From assembly GCA_023213395.1 (NCBI GenBank), contig CM041465.1, positions 124,503,741 to 124,567,740 on the forward strand: 64,000 nt of DNA, given 5' to 3'. A program made the translations under genes and the position numbers. Below, piece by piece: positions 28,207-40,478 of this stretch. Below the pieces are notes generated by a model that made no database searches, was not told the origin of the DNA, and was given only the letters and a program-made list of their open reading frames with translations. Positions within the stretch are counted from its first letter, which is position 1. The number at the start of each line of letters is the position of its first letter. Origin of the DNA: Cycas panzhihuaensis (taxonomy: Eukaryota > Cycadophyta).

Positions 28207-29965
28207 AGAGACAGAGAGAGAGAGAGAGATGCTCTAATTAACTACAAAATATTTTTCTTCATAATCATATAACCACGGGAATTGACTACTATAATAAACA
28301 AGGAGGGAATAAGTAAGCAACCCTACCTAATGTATTTGTCAAGTCTTACATGTTTAAAGAAAGCGCTATTAGGAGAAATCTTAACAAAGGCATTGGCAAA
28401 GAGAGTATGAACCATCCTTCTAAATCTCTTCCAAAGTGCAAGGCTATAAGCATGGAGAAAATAAACCCCCACTTAACCCTGAAATATGCCTTCTCAAAAA
28501 TAATTTTCAAAAACAACACATCTTGGGGAAAAGATTAAGGTTGCTCCATACCTTTCTAAATCACAATAAGATTGTCCAATATGTATCTTCCCTTAATGAA
28601 CTTTGTTTACTTTGTGTTAGCAACTTTAGGTAGGTTAAACCTAACTTACCTAATGAGTGCTTTTGCTAACATTTTATAAGAAAAATTCATTAGAGTAATT
28701 GGCCTCCAACTTCTTATAAGCTCTAGATAACCATCTTTAGATATTAATTTAATATTCCCTTGGTTGATCTTGTCACTTGATGATCTAGCTTAGAAGTCCT
28801 TTTAATAAACCCTTAATAACATTGGGCTTATATAGTTATAAATGGTTTTGTAGAATCCACAGGAAAATTTATGAACTCTTAGGGAATTTTCATTGGCCAT
28901 TTCAAAGAGGACCTCCTTTAACTTTTATAGCTTAATAAAGGCATTATAATAATCTCATTAGGAGGGGTTGAGTTTGATAGGAACAATTTGCATGCATTCT
29001 TTTATAGCATTATTAACTTCCATTAATGAAGCTTGCACTTGAAAAACCTGCGAGTGATATGTCTAAAAATCCTCAACCATCTCTTCTTATGTTCTTATTC
29101 TACCTTATGATATTTTAAGGGCAATGATGTCCTCCCTTGCATGCTTATTTATAAGGGACTAAAAGAAAAATTATATGTAATAATCTCTATCCATGATCCA
29201 CTATAAGTGGGACTTAATCTAACCCTCTTTGGATCTTTTTAACTCATCTAGATTAATATACTAAGAGAGTGAAGCAATAATTTTGAAGGCTTTTATTAAA
29301 GAGGCTTGATTTAAGCATACTTATAACCTCAATTAGGTTCCTAAAGGTTTCATTCTTGATCCTTCTTCTAAACACACTAAGTTACTTTCCATACGCACAT
29401 AAAAAAGTAGAAACCTTATTGAAAACCTCTCCCCACCACATAATCCATCTTTTATTCTCCTTTAGAAAAGGAAATAAATACCACAATTATTTAATATGAT
29501 TAAGATAAGTAATAGAGGATAAGCATGAAATATTAAGCTTAAATGATAGCTTTGAACTAAAATTTCTCCCATCCCTTTAAGAAATAACAAAATGGATGGG
29601 GTAGTGGTCTGATAATATCATTTACTTAAGATTGCAATTGGCCTACTAGCTTTAGAGAGAATTTAGAATTAATAATCATTTAAAATCATGGCTTTATTAA
29701 GTCTTTTTAAGATTCTACCATATTTTGCCTGAAAATTAGACCCTTTAAATCTTATGCCATGCCCTTCCCCTTATTTACATGTATTAGGATCATATAATAC
29801 TAATCTATTCTTTGACCATAGCTATGCATGTTGTATTAATAAGTCTAAAGAAAAAAATACTTGCTTTAAATGAAATTAAAAGGGATTAGAATAATTAAAG
29901 CATGGTTGTATTCATATAATCCAAGAAAAATGCTACCTTTAAAGTAATCAGAGTAAGCCACTATA
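26680..29965 (-). pseudogene. old LINE (L1-type) ORF2 fragment
   Basis: Minus-strand frames, heavily interrupted, show in order: an endonuclease end with SDHYPIHFVI (about 29590-29620), an RT start with SWRPITLMNFSYKMLAKAL (about 28640-28700), a RT core segment KIIFEKAYFRVKW (about 28480-28520; the usual form is KxDFEKAYDxVxW), and a C-terminal part with GKLGITDTKLK and CVKWLTKAI (about 27560-27640). The catalytic FADD box was not found intact. It is a different and more decayed family than the LINE that starts at 29979, which inserted just upstream in its reading direction. Confidence 0.7.
28175..28229 (+). repeat. (TG)n(AG)n microsatellite
   Basis: A TG run is followed by an AG run with one AC interruption, within the old LINE fragment. 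Confidence 0.9.
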
Positions 29966-29978
29966 TAAAGTCTTATTC
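29966..29978 (+). repeat. left target-site duplication of the LINE
   Basis: TAAAGTCTTATTC here is identical to 52662-52674. It lies directly next to the 11-T run (poly(A) tail on the minus strand) of the LINE. Confidence 0.85.
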
Positions 29979-30141
29979 TTTTTTTTTTTAATATGGTTAA
30001 ATTAAGAAGGGGTTTAGAACACGGCCCCAACCCTATTACAAAATCTGCTAATCAACCATCATAATCTGTCGTGACAAGCCCATGGCCTAGCTAACCTCTA
30101 TCCTACCATCCCAATAACCCCTACCACGATAAGCCTAGTGG

Positions 30142-33100
30142 CTAGCTCTGAAACCCTACCTCGTAAAAGGTTGCCCTATCCTCCTTAACCAGGTCCATAA
30201 TATCTTCTAGTACTTCCTTATCCCAAGCCCCATCTCTTTTGTGGTATATCCCCCAGTTGGATAATTTGTCAGCTACCCCATTTCCTTCTCTATAGGTATG
30301 ACATACTTGGAAATTTTCTCTACCCTTTATGATCTCTTGGATGTCTCTAATCATAGATGTAGCTTTCCAATTGGGTTCAATTCTCGTCTAACCATCTTTA
30401 TCACATTTAGTGAGTCCTCCTTTAGGATTACTCTTTGACAATCTCCCTTTGAAACCATATCCACTACCCTTTACATAACTGTCAGCTTTGCTCTATGGTT
30501 TGTTTAGTATCCATAGTATTTGGCAAAAGGCCACATAATTTCCTCTTCACTATTTTTGTAAATCTCGTCCACTGTGCCCCCCACCCCCCGCACCAGCGCC
30601 CCCCCCCCCCCCCACACCCTACTTCACCTGGGTTGCCTTTGGATGCCCTATCAAAATTAACTTTGGCCCCGTTCTCTAGAGGGAGGGCCATTTACTTTTC
30701 CCTTTCTGACCCGAGATGATGTTGGGTCCCCTAATCTCCCAACTCTTTAAGATGATCTCCTCTGATTTCAGGATGAGTTTCTCATCTTTAGCCCCATTTA
30801 TCTCTCTTAGTGCAATATAGATGATACTGTAGATATTTTTCCCATCCATTTGTTTATCTTGAAAGATCCTTCTATTCCTTTCCTTCTATAGATTCCACAT
30901 CATCATGAGCAAGGAAATTTGCCATAAGTGCCTCCAAGTCTTGCATTTGAAGGGGCTTTTCCACATTAGAATCTACTCCTTAATAGTTTTAGAGACCACC
31001 CACTCAACCCCAAATTAGGCCCAGATTATCTTCTAGACATTTCTGGAATAATCATAATGTAGAAGGATATGGTCTATCCACTCCTACGCTTCCTGACATA
31101 AGACACATATGTTGACCATCACATAAACCCTCTTCCTTAGATTATCCATAGTAAGAATTTTATTTCTAAGGCACAACCACTAGAACATCACAACTTTAGG
31201 AATCAGGCCCGTTCTCTATACCGCTTCCAACATCGAGTTTTTTAGGGCACCCTTTGTTTGATATAAGAATAAGTACCCATGCTTCACTAAGTACTCACTT
31301 GAGGGAGACAAAGGCCAAACCAAAGAATCTGTGTCTAGTCCTTTAAGGATATAGTAATGCACTAACTCTTTTCTTAGGGCTTCTATTTGATCCCTCATAC
31401 CTTGGTCTCTAAGTAACTCTTAAAAAGATCTCCAGCTCCTATTCTAGTCTTAGGTCTCCCAGTAATCTTTTACCTTTACACCAAGGGATCTTTCATATAT
31501 ATCTTGGATGAGACTTATCTTAGGTCTTCTTTTTAGCTGGGTATGACCACACCAAACAACTTCTCAGAAATTTATGGATTATCTGTCCCCCGGCTTCTAT
31601 TAAACTCTAGATATAAGCATCTTTTTAGCATGGAGAATGCTTCTCCAAATGGTAGATCTAAAAGTTATCGTTGTGTTATCTTTTCGGAACTATTTCCCTC
31701 AAATATATTTGACCAATAATTCTAGCCCATAATTCACTATTATTCTTGGTCAATTTCTAACTAGTTTTCACTATCAAAGCCTTGTTAAGAGAGGCCATGC
31801 ACTAGATGTTCCACCCTCTAGCCCATTTAGGGAGACAAAACTTATCCCATGCCACTAAGTGAATTCTGTCCCTCTCCTCCACACCTAACCATAAGAATCT
31901 TTTTTGGATTACTTCTAAGATAGAGATAACCCCTGCTAAGATCCTAAAAATTGACATCATGTATACCCATATACTTTGAAGAGAAGCAGACAATAATTAA
32001 ACCTTTCCCACCTAGCTCAACAAAGATCCCTTCTATCTGGCAAGATTTCTCTACACTGGTCTATGATAGGATTCCATAGATCCTTCTCCATCTTACCTAT
32101 AAAAAGGGGCATGCCTAAGTAAATAGTAGAAAATTTTAGATGGACATTTCCAGAATCCTACTAATCCTCCTTTTGGTTTCTTCTTTTGTGTCATAAATAA
32201 GATATTGCTCTTATTTAAATTTATTTTCTGGTTTGTAGCTCTCTCAAACCTCTTGAGTTCTGCTTTAAGAGCATGTGCGTCACTAAGAGCTTTTCCTTAA
32301 AAAATGTTATCATTCACAAACTAATGGTGGAAAATATTATCAATATTTGAAGTAGGCTTTATACCTATAATCTTGCCTTTTCTCCTTGTCTCCTCCAATG
32401 CCCTTCCCAGTAGCTCTACTAAAATTATAAAAAAATAAGTAGATAAACGGTCCTCTTGGCGTAATCCTCTATAACCAAGGAAGAAAACAATTGAAGTGCT
32501 ATTAATTATGATCGAGTATTTGGGCTTTGATATGTAACATTCCACCCATTCCTTCTACAAGTCTCCAAAACCAAATCTTTGGATACATTCCAAAAGACAT
32601 TTCCAAGATACCCTGTCATAGGCTTTAGAAAGGTCAATCTTAATAACCATCCCTGAGTCCTTCCTTTAGTAAGATGAATGTATCATCTTATGAATAACTA
32701 TAATATCATCTAGAATTTACCTCCCCTTAACAAAACCATCCTAGTTAGAAGAGATTATCGAGAGGAGGATCCTTTTTAATTTATTTTCTAGGACCTTAGC
32801 CAAAATTTTATATTTAACATTATAAAGGCTAATGGGTCTAAAATCCTTGACCTGATTGGCTCTAGCCTTTTTCAGAATTAAAACTAAAAAGGCGGCTTGC
32901 CACTCCCTATGAATCTTTCGCTACTCATGAAACTATCCTAAGGCTACCATAAAATCTTCCTTAATAATATCCTAGTATTCTTGAAAGAATCTTGGTGGAA
33001 AACCATTTAGGCTAGGTGATTTGTGTTTCTTCATTATGAACTCCACTTTCTTAACTTCTTCTAGGGAGAATGAGGTAGTCAGAGCCCTATTTTGCTCCTC

Positions 33101-34380
33101 ATCCACTAGGCTAGGGAAAATTTAAGAAATTTCCCCTGATAATATCATCTTAGCATCCAGGTTCATTGAATAACTCCCTAAAATAATCCACTATAATATT
33201 TTGTATCTCTCCCTCTTCGATAATTTCCTCACCTTCTCTATTTAGGAGGGCATTTATCTAATTACAAGATCTATGTCTTAACATCATCAAGTGGAAAAGC
33301 TTTGTATTCCTATCACCCTCTTCTAGCCAAAGAGCCATTGATTTCTGCCTCCAATGGATCTCTTCCTTATTCAACACTTCCTCCAAGTTTCTTAAGAGAC
33401 TTCTCTCATGTTGGTCCAAGGTTTAAGATCTCCCTTCCTCTTGAATTTTCATCTCTAGGTCTATTAACACCCTAACTATCTAGTCTTTTACTTCAAAAAT
33501 GTTCTAATATACCATCTTATTCTAGTCTTTAACCTGTCTTTTTATGCAATTGAATTTCTTGGAGAACCTATATATAACACACCCCTCTAGTGGGGTCTAC
33601 CACCACTCCTCTATCAACTCTTTAAGGCTCAGATGCTTAGTCCACATTAACTCAAAGTAGAATAGAATGCCCTAATGCTTCTTACTATCATCAAACTCCA
33701 ACGCTAAAGGAGAATGGTTAGAAGCTAACTTAGGGAAGGCTTCTAACCTTACCTCATTATGAAGATTAGCCTAAGCATAGTTTATCAACACTCTATCTAA
33801 TCTTACCTAAATGTGATGATATCTCCTATTTGACTAAGTATACTTGGGCCCTCTAAGATGGACATCCATTAAGCCCCCTTTTTAGAGGAAATTCCCTAGG
33901 TCTATCATACTTCTCGTCCATCCCTCTTGACCCCCTTTTCTTCACAAGGGGACAAGGTGATGTTAAAATCACTAGCGGTCAGCCAAGGACCCTTCCAACC
34001 TCTATGATACTCCAAGATCTTTTCCCACAAAGATTTCCTTCCCTCTTGGATTAAGAGTACATAAACATTAGTGATCAACCACTGATAATTTGACCTCTTG
34101 CAGGTTACCCATATATAAATGAAATTATCCTCCATAACATAGACCTCTCCCAACTAGTCCTTCAGGTTCCAAAGAATAGTAAGCCCACTTGAACCCTAGC
34201 ATCCATCCATGGATACCATCTTTACCCTCTTCTAGAACTTATTCTTAACCACATCCCTATTATTTGCTCCCAACTTAGTTTCCTAAAGCAACACTAAGTC
34301 TAGGTTCAATCTTAACTGAAGATCTTTCACTATTCTCTACTTTGATGGGGTATTTATGCCTTGAATATTCTAGGAGGCAA
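30142..34380 (-). pseudogene. LINE ORF2: endonuclease, RT, zf-RVT, RNase H
   Basis: Domains in order on the minus strand: endonuclease (about 34380-33900; starts NIQGINTPSK, with WLTASDFNITLSP near 33960); RT (about 33150-31800; FRPISLYNVKYKILAKVL, IDLSKAYDRVSW, RGLRQEDRLSTYFFI, a diverged catalytic box FVND where FADD is usual, and later FLWLGVEERDRIHLVAW); a zinc-binding RT-associated region (about 31400-31050; VMFWWLCLRNKI, then CVLCQ); and RNase H (about 30690-30142; KVNFDRASKGNPG and later CHTYREGNGVADKLSN). The RNase H carries the DG-to-DR change in its first motif. Premature stops occur in every domain. Confidence 0.85.
30599..30613 (+). repeat. 15-nt poly(C) tract in the RNase H region
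   Basis: Fifteen C residues (G on the coding strand) sit at the Gly-rich turn after the first RNase H motif, within a wider C-rich stretch at about 30576-30625. This is the only such homopolymer in the LINE. Confidence 0.9.
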
Positions 34381-34439
34381 TCCCTATTACGCTTCTCACC
34401 TCTACCTCTTAAGGCATCACACTATCACTTGTTCCTTAG

Positions 34440-35081
34440 TCTTAACCCTTGACTTCCTCTATCCTTGAGGCTTTTAACTACCTTGATTGATCTAAGAGGC
34501 CACCTCCCTTTCACTGACCATCTTTAAGGTAGGTCTTCCCACCCTTTTTTCACTCCCTAAGTTAGGGCCTCCACCTTAGCCCGAGTCCTTCTAATCTTCT
34601 TAGGGCTCTTTCTCCCTTATTTTCTAAATCCTCTCAATGTTTCCTTACACCTCATGACTTGTCGAGGGAAGAAGCCTTACTTCTTGCTGATGCTCTCCCT
34701 CTTCTGTGCAAGGCTCTAAGCATTCTTCCTCTCCTCCCATACTTGCTAAGATCTGATTCTAATTGTAAGCCTGGGATTCTTCTAACCCTTTCTCCTCCTT
34801 CTTACACTCCTTCCCTTCTCCTCCTTCCCACACTCCTCCCCTTCTTCAAATAGGGTGTTCTTTAAATCCAAATTTATATCCTTTGCAATCTCCCCTATCT
34901 TTTTTAATTCCCTGGGATTAACTTCTTGTTTAATTATGTCATGGGTCTTTGATTGATCCCCTTCTCTATTCTTTTTCATCTCCCCAAGGCACTTTTGGGG
35001 GATATGGCCAAATCACTTACATGTTGGGCACTTTATATTCTTAAGCTCATAGATTACATCTTGTTCCTTAATCTAATCTAT
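34440..35081 (-). pseudogene. LINE ORF1, C-terminal part with zinc knuckle
   Basis: Just beyond the left edge of the copia insertion the minus strand reads VIYELKNIKCPTCK, then a stop, then FGHIPQKC, which fits a CX2CX4HX4C knuckle if the stop replaces a sense codon. It continues into a Lys/Glu-rich tail (about 34980-34780). Its N-terminal half is 16 kb away at 51343-52029. RNA binding is expected for the family. Confidence 0.75.
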
Positions 35082-35720
35082 TGGGTATTGTGACAACAAT
35101 TATAGGCCTAAAATTATGGCATGTTTTTAGCGCGGTTTCCCCCACTAATCTTTCTCGGGGGGTTCCAGGGGGGTAAGAGCCCCCCTTGGCTGGGGGGTGC
35201 GGGGGGTGTGGAACGCCCCTCGCTAGGAGGGGGTTCGAGGGCGATAGCCCCCAACCCAAAAAAATGGCCATGTAAACCTTATCAAAATGTAAAGAGAATC
35301 AGGGTCGTTTGATACAAATACCCTAGATTCTACAGTTGAGATTTAGGTCTTAGATGTTCCTCTCATGTAGCCCGTTTTAGGGCTTTTCTTATTATGTTGT
35401 AATGTTATGCAATGTATTGTGAAGAGGGCAGCGAATGATTGTTGTTCCAGAGAGCACTCTGTAACTGTGATGTACTGTTTCTCCATTCTGCAACAATAAA
35501 GATTGATACCTTTCCTGTGTGGATGTTTCCCTAGCACACTGCTAGGGTTTTAACATGTTATATCAGGTGCACATGTGATATTTGGCTTTCATTTTCTTGT
35601 TACTATATAATCTCTGATTTTAGAACTTGCATGTAATTTTATGTCTGGATTTCTGTAACTAATTGTAAGAAAGTAATAGATCTTGGTGGCAGTTAAAGGG
35701 TTGACCTTGTATTATCAACA
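35082..35720 (+). repeat. LTR 1 of tandem copia
   Basis: It starts TGGGTATTGTGACAAC and ends ATTATCAACA, 639 bp. A G-rich block at about 35155-35235 stands out in AT-rich surroundings. The primer-binding site follows 2 nt after its end. Confidence 0.88.
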
Positions 35721-35722
35721 AG

Positions 35723-35734
35723 TGGTATCAAAGC
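35723..35734 (+). promoter_or_regulatory. primer-binding site, copia copy 1
   Basis: TGGTATCAAAGC, one mismatch from the initiator-Met tRNA complement TGGTATCAGAGC. The corresponding site of copy 2 at 40411-40422 reads TAGTATCAGAGT. Confidence 0.85.
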
Positions 35735-35790
35735 CACTCTTTTCTTGCAGCGAGTTTGTAAAGGTTTTGGTGTTGGCTTTTTTAAACCAA

Positions 35791-38700
35791 ATGGCGAAAC
35801 TAGTGAGTGCAAAGTTTGAGGTAGAGAAATTCAATGGCAAGAATAACTTCAAGTTGTGGAAGCTAAAAGCGTACGATATTCTTATATAATAGGGTTTGTA
35901 CAAAGCCTTTGCAGGAAAATCAAAGAAACTCATGGGGATGGATAATGATGAATGGGATGATTTAGATAAAAAGGCACTTAGCACAATATGATTGTGCTTG
36001 GCAGATGAAGTTTTGTTTAACATCGTAGGGGAGCAGATGGCAGCAGGATTATGGACCCAGTTGGAAGGCCTATATATGACCAAATTAGTAACGAACTGAA
36101 TCTACCTAAAGAGGCAACTGTACTTGTTACAGATGAAGGAAGGTACAAATGTCGCTGACCATTTAAATATTTTCAATACTCTTATTTGTCAATTGACTAG
36201 TATCAATGTTAAAATTGAGGATGAAGACAAGGCAGTTACCCTATTATGCTCATTACCTGAATCCTAGGATAATATTGTCACCTTAATCAATTTTAGCACT
36301 ATAGATGAATTAGAATATGACTTTGTTGTGAGTGCTTTGCTAATGGAAGAAGTGCAGAGGAAGTCTAGTCTTAAAACCTCCATACCAGAAGCCATGACAG
36401 TAAGGGATAGAATGTTTGAGAGAGGACAAAACTCAAGGGATACATCGAGATCTAAGTCAAAGAGCAAAAAGTGTAAGCTCAGGTGTTGGCATTGTAATAA
36501 GACCAGTCACCTCAAGAAGGATTGTTACAAAAGGAAGGAGTTCTAGAAAAAGGAAGATCCTGCTAAGGAGGCGAATCAGGTAGAGTCAAATCAAGGTATA
36601 AATGATGATATCTTGATTGCTTGTAATGTTTCTCATTATCGCCATGACTGGTTCTTAGATTCAGGTGCTTCATACCACATATGTCCACACAAGAGTTGGT
36701 TCTCATCATATCAACCTCTTGATGGTGGTGATGTGCTTATGGGAAACGAAGTTTCTTGTAAGATAATGGGCATTGGTAGCATCAGAATTAAGATGTTCGA
36801 TGGGGTAGTCAGAACATTAACTGAGGTTAGACATGTACCTAATTTGAAAAGAAATCTGATTTCCTTAGGTGAATTAGATTTAGGTGGTTTCAAGCATACA
36901 GGTTATCAAGGAGTCCTAAAGGTATCAAAGGGCGCCTTGGTTGTTATGAAAGCCTTAAAGAGAGGAAATCTTTATATTTTAATAGGAAGTATAGATGTCA
37001 GCCAAGCAGCTATAGTGTCAAAGACTGCAAAAGATCTAGCTCAGCTATGGCATTAGAGACTTGGGCACATGAGTGAGAGAGGACTTAAGGTGTTGATAAA
37101 TCATAAGTTGCTTCCTAACTTACAGCTTTCAGACTTGACTTTTTGTAAACATTGTGTTTTTGGAAAATAGTATAGAATCATGTTTAAAGTAGGGAGTCAC
37201 ACTAGTAAAGGCGTTTTGGATTACATACATTCAGATGTATGGGGACCAACTCCTAAAATATCTTATAGAGGATCATTGTATTTTGTCACATTTATAGATG
37301 ATTACTCTAGGAAGGTATGGGTCTATTTTTTGAAAAAGAAATATGAAGTTTTCAGTGTGTTTAAGCAGTTCAAGGCTTTAGTTGAGAACAATACTAGTAA
37401 TACAATCAAATATTTAGGAACTGACAATAGAGGTGAGTGCAACTCCTTGGAGTTTGAGAACTATTGCAGAGAAGCTGGGATCAAAAGATACAAGACCACT
37501 AGCTATACTCCGCAACAAAATGGCATTGCTGAGCACATGAATAGGACACTCTTGGAAAGAGCTAGAAGCATGCTAAGTAATGTAGGAGTGGAGTAGGGCT
37601 TGTCGGTAGAAACAGTTCAAACAACTTGCTATGTGGTAAACAAGTCACCATCAGTTGTAATAGATTGCAAGATTCCTGAAGAGGTATGGACTAGACATCC
37701 GTATGATTATTCAAATTTAAAAGTTTTTGGTTATGATGCTTATGCCTAGATTGACAAAAGTAAATGTTTAAAGTTAGACCTAAAATCCAAGAGATATATC
37801 TTTGTTGGTTATGGTGATAAGGATGGTGTGAAGGGATACAGGTTGTGGGATCTTATTACCCACAAAATCACCATTAATAGAGATGTCATATATGATGAAT
37901 CTCCCCTTGTAAAATCAGACAGTGTAGAAGCTAAAATGAAACAGGAGCAGTAAGATGAACATCAACAAGTTAAGTTTGAAATGCAACCATCTATGGAATT
38001 AGAAGAGCATGAAGATCTTTCTGAAGATGAATCAACAGCAGATTCATAGGAGTATATAGACACTCCTCTACCAACAGTTAGAAGATCTACACGAGTTAGT
38101 CATCCACTTGATAGGTACAGCCCTTCTATTTCTATTGCTTTAGTTTCTAATGATGGTGAGCCTACATGTTATCAAAAAGTAGTAGATGATATCCATGGAG
38201 AGAAGTGGATAAGGGTTATGCAGGAAGAGATAGATGATTTAAAGAAAAATAATTCATGGGACTTGGTAGAACTTCCACATGGTAGGAAGACCGTTGGTTG
38301 TAGGTGGGTTTTCAAAAAGAAAATAGATGTTGATGGAAAGGTTGATAAATACAGGGCACGACTAGTGGCAAAAGGTTTTGCACAAAAAGCAGATATTGAC
38401 TTTCATGAGATCTTTTCACCAGTTATTAAACTTGTTTCAATTCGAGTGCTGTTAGCATTGGTAGCTTCTCTCGATTTGGAGTTGGAGTAGTTAGATATAA
38501 AGACAACTTTTCTACATGGAGATTTAGATGAGGAGATCTATATGGATCAACCAGAGGGGTTTGTACAAGATGGTAGGAAAAGACTTATTTACAGGCTCAG
38601 GAAATCATTGTATGGCCTGAAGTAATCACCCAAGCAGTAGTCTAAGAAGTTTGATGCCTCAATGGAGAGCCAAAATTTTAAAAGAAGTGAGTATGATCAT

Positions 38701-39708
38701 TGTGTTTACTTTAAATTTATGGACAATGACTTATTCATTATCTTGGTGTTATATGTTGATGACATGCTAGTTGCAAGCAAGAGCATGGTAGAAATCAATA
38801 AGCTAAAGGCTCAATTGGCTAGGACTTTTGATATGAAGGATCTAGGAGCTGCAAAATAAATCTTAGGCATGGAGATACACAGAGATAAGAAAAGTGGTAA
38901 GCTATGGTTATCACAGCAGAAATATGTGGAGAAGGTGCTAACCAGGTTTGGGATGGCAAATGTGAAACCAGTAAGTATCCCGTTGGCTTCCCCACTTCAA
39001 GCTTTTATTTAATATGAGTCCTAGTAATGAAGAAGAAAAGGCTTATATGTCTCGTGTACCTTATGCCAGTGTAGTAGAAAGTTTGATGTATGCCATGGTA
39101 TGTACAAGACCTGATATTTCATATGCTGTCAGTGTAGTTAGTAGGTTTATGGCAAATCCAGGAAAGGAACATTGGGCTACAGTAAAATGGGTGCTTCGGT
39201 ATTTGAGAGGCACTAGTGATTACTGCATCACCTTTAGAGGTACAGATAATCAGGTTTGTGGATATGTCGATTTAGACTTTGCAGGAGATTTAGACAAAAG
39301 AAGGCCTACTTCAGGTTATGTTTTTACTCTTACAAATGGTCCAGTTAGTTGGATGTCTAAATTACAGAGCACAATTACACTGTCAACCATGAACGCTGAA
39401 TATGTTACTGTAGCACATGCTTGTAAAGAAGCAATCTTGTTACAGGGTCTATTGGTTGAGCTTGGAAGGAGATAGAAAAATGTAAAGGTATTTTGTGACA
39501 GTCAAAGTGCCATTTACCTAGCCAATAATCCATCTTATCATAGTAGAACGAAGCATATTGCTCTTAAGTACTATTTTGTTAGACAAGTTGTAGAATCAGG
39601 TGGAGTGGAACTTGAGAAGATTCACACCAATCAGAATTGTGCTGATATATTCACAAAACTAGTACCATTAGAGAAGTTCAAATGGTGTTTGACTTCTATT
39701 GGCTTGTA
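35791..39708 (+). pseudogene. copia gag-pol, copy 1
   Basis: One frame runs for most of 3.9 kb with several internal stops. Gag starts MAKLVSAKFEVEKFNG. The zinc knuckle is CWHCNKTSHLKKDC (about 36484-36525). Protease has DSGASYHIC (about 36658). Integrase shows HSDVWGP, TFIDDYSRKVW, GTDNRGE and QQNGIAEHMNR (37210-37560). RT starts near NNSWDLVELPHGRKTVGCRW, with LVAKGFAQ, LYGLK and the catalytic LVLYVDDM (about 38740). RNase H has YVDLDFAGDLDKRRPTSGYV, ends with HSRTKHIALKYYFVR, then DIFTKLVPLEKFKW, and stops at 39706. The order PR-IN-RT-RH defines Ty1/copia. Stops such as those at 37054 and 38488 fall where copy 2 has CAG. Confidence 0.93.
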
Positions 39709-39768
39709 GAAAAGATGATGAAGGATCCAAGAAAGGTAGCGGGTAATTATTGTTAAGGTGGAGATTAT

Positions 39769-40408
39769 TGGGTATTGTGACAACAATTATAGGCCTAAAA
39801 TTATGGAATGTTTTCAGCGCGGTTTCCCCCCTAATCTTTCTCGGGGGGTTCCAAGGAGGACGGGAGCCCCCCTTGGCCAGGGGATGTGGGGGGAGTGGAA
39901 TGCCCCCTGCTAGGAGGGGGTTCAGGGGCGATAGCCCCCAACCTAAAAAATTAGCCATGTAAACCTTATCAAAATGTAAAGAGAATCAGGGTCATTTGAT
40001 ACAAATACCCTAGATTCTATGGTTGAGATTTAGGTCTTGGATGTTCCTCTCATGTAGCCCGTTTTAGGGCTTTTCTTATTATGTTATAGTGTTATACAAT
40101 GTACTGTGAAGAGGGCAGCAGCTGATTGTTATTCTAGAGAGCACTCTATAACTGTGATGTACTGTTTCTCCATTTTGCAGTAATAAAGATTGATACTTTT
40201 CCTGTGTAGATGTTTCCCTAGGACACTGGTAGGGTTTTACCATGTTATATCAGGTGCACATGTGATGTTTGGCTTTCATTTTCTTGTTACTATATAATCT
40301 CTGATTTTAGAACTTGCATGTAATTTTATATTTCAATTTCTGTAACTAATTATAAGAAAGTAATAGATCTTGGTGGTGGTTAAAGGGTTGGACCCTATAT
40401 TCTCAACA
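39769..40408 (+). repeat. LTR 2 (shared middle LTR) of tandem copia
   Basis: 640 bp, TGGGTATTGTGACAAC to TTCTCAACA, preceded by the purine tract AAGGTGGAGA of copy 1 and followed by a primer-binding-like site of copy 2. It is collinear with LTR 1 including the G-rich block. Confidence 0.9.
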
Positions 40409-40478
40409 AGTAGTATCAGAGTCACTCTTTTCTTGTAGCGAGTTTGTGAGTGTTTTGGTGTCAGCTTTTCTACACCAA

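Noticed and set aside
35068-35312. Gly/Pro-rich frames on both strands of the copia LTR (and at 39668-39962)
   Set aside because: They are produced by the G-rich block of the LTR and are not coding.
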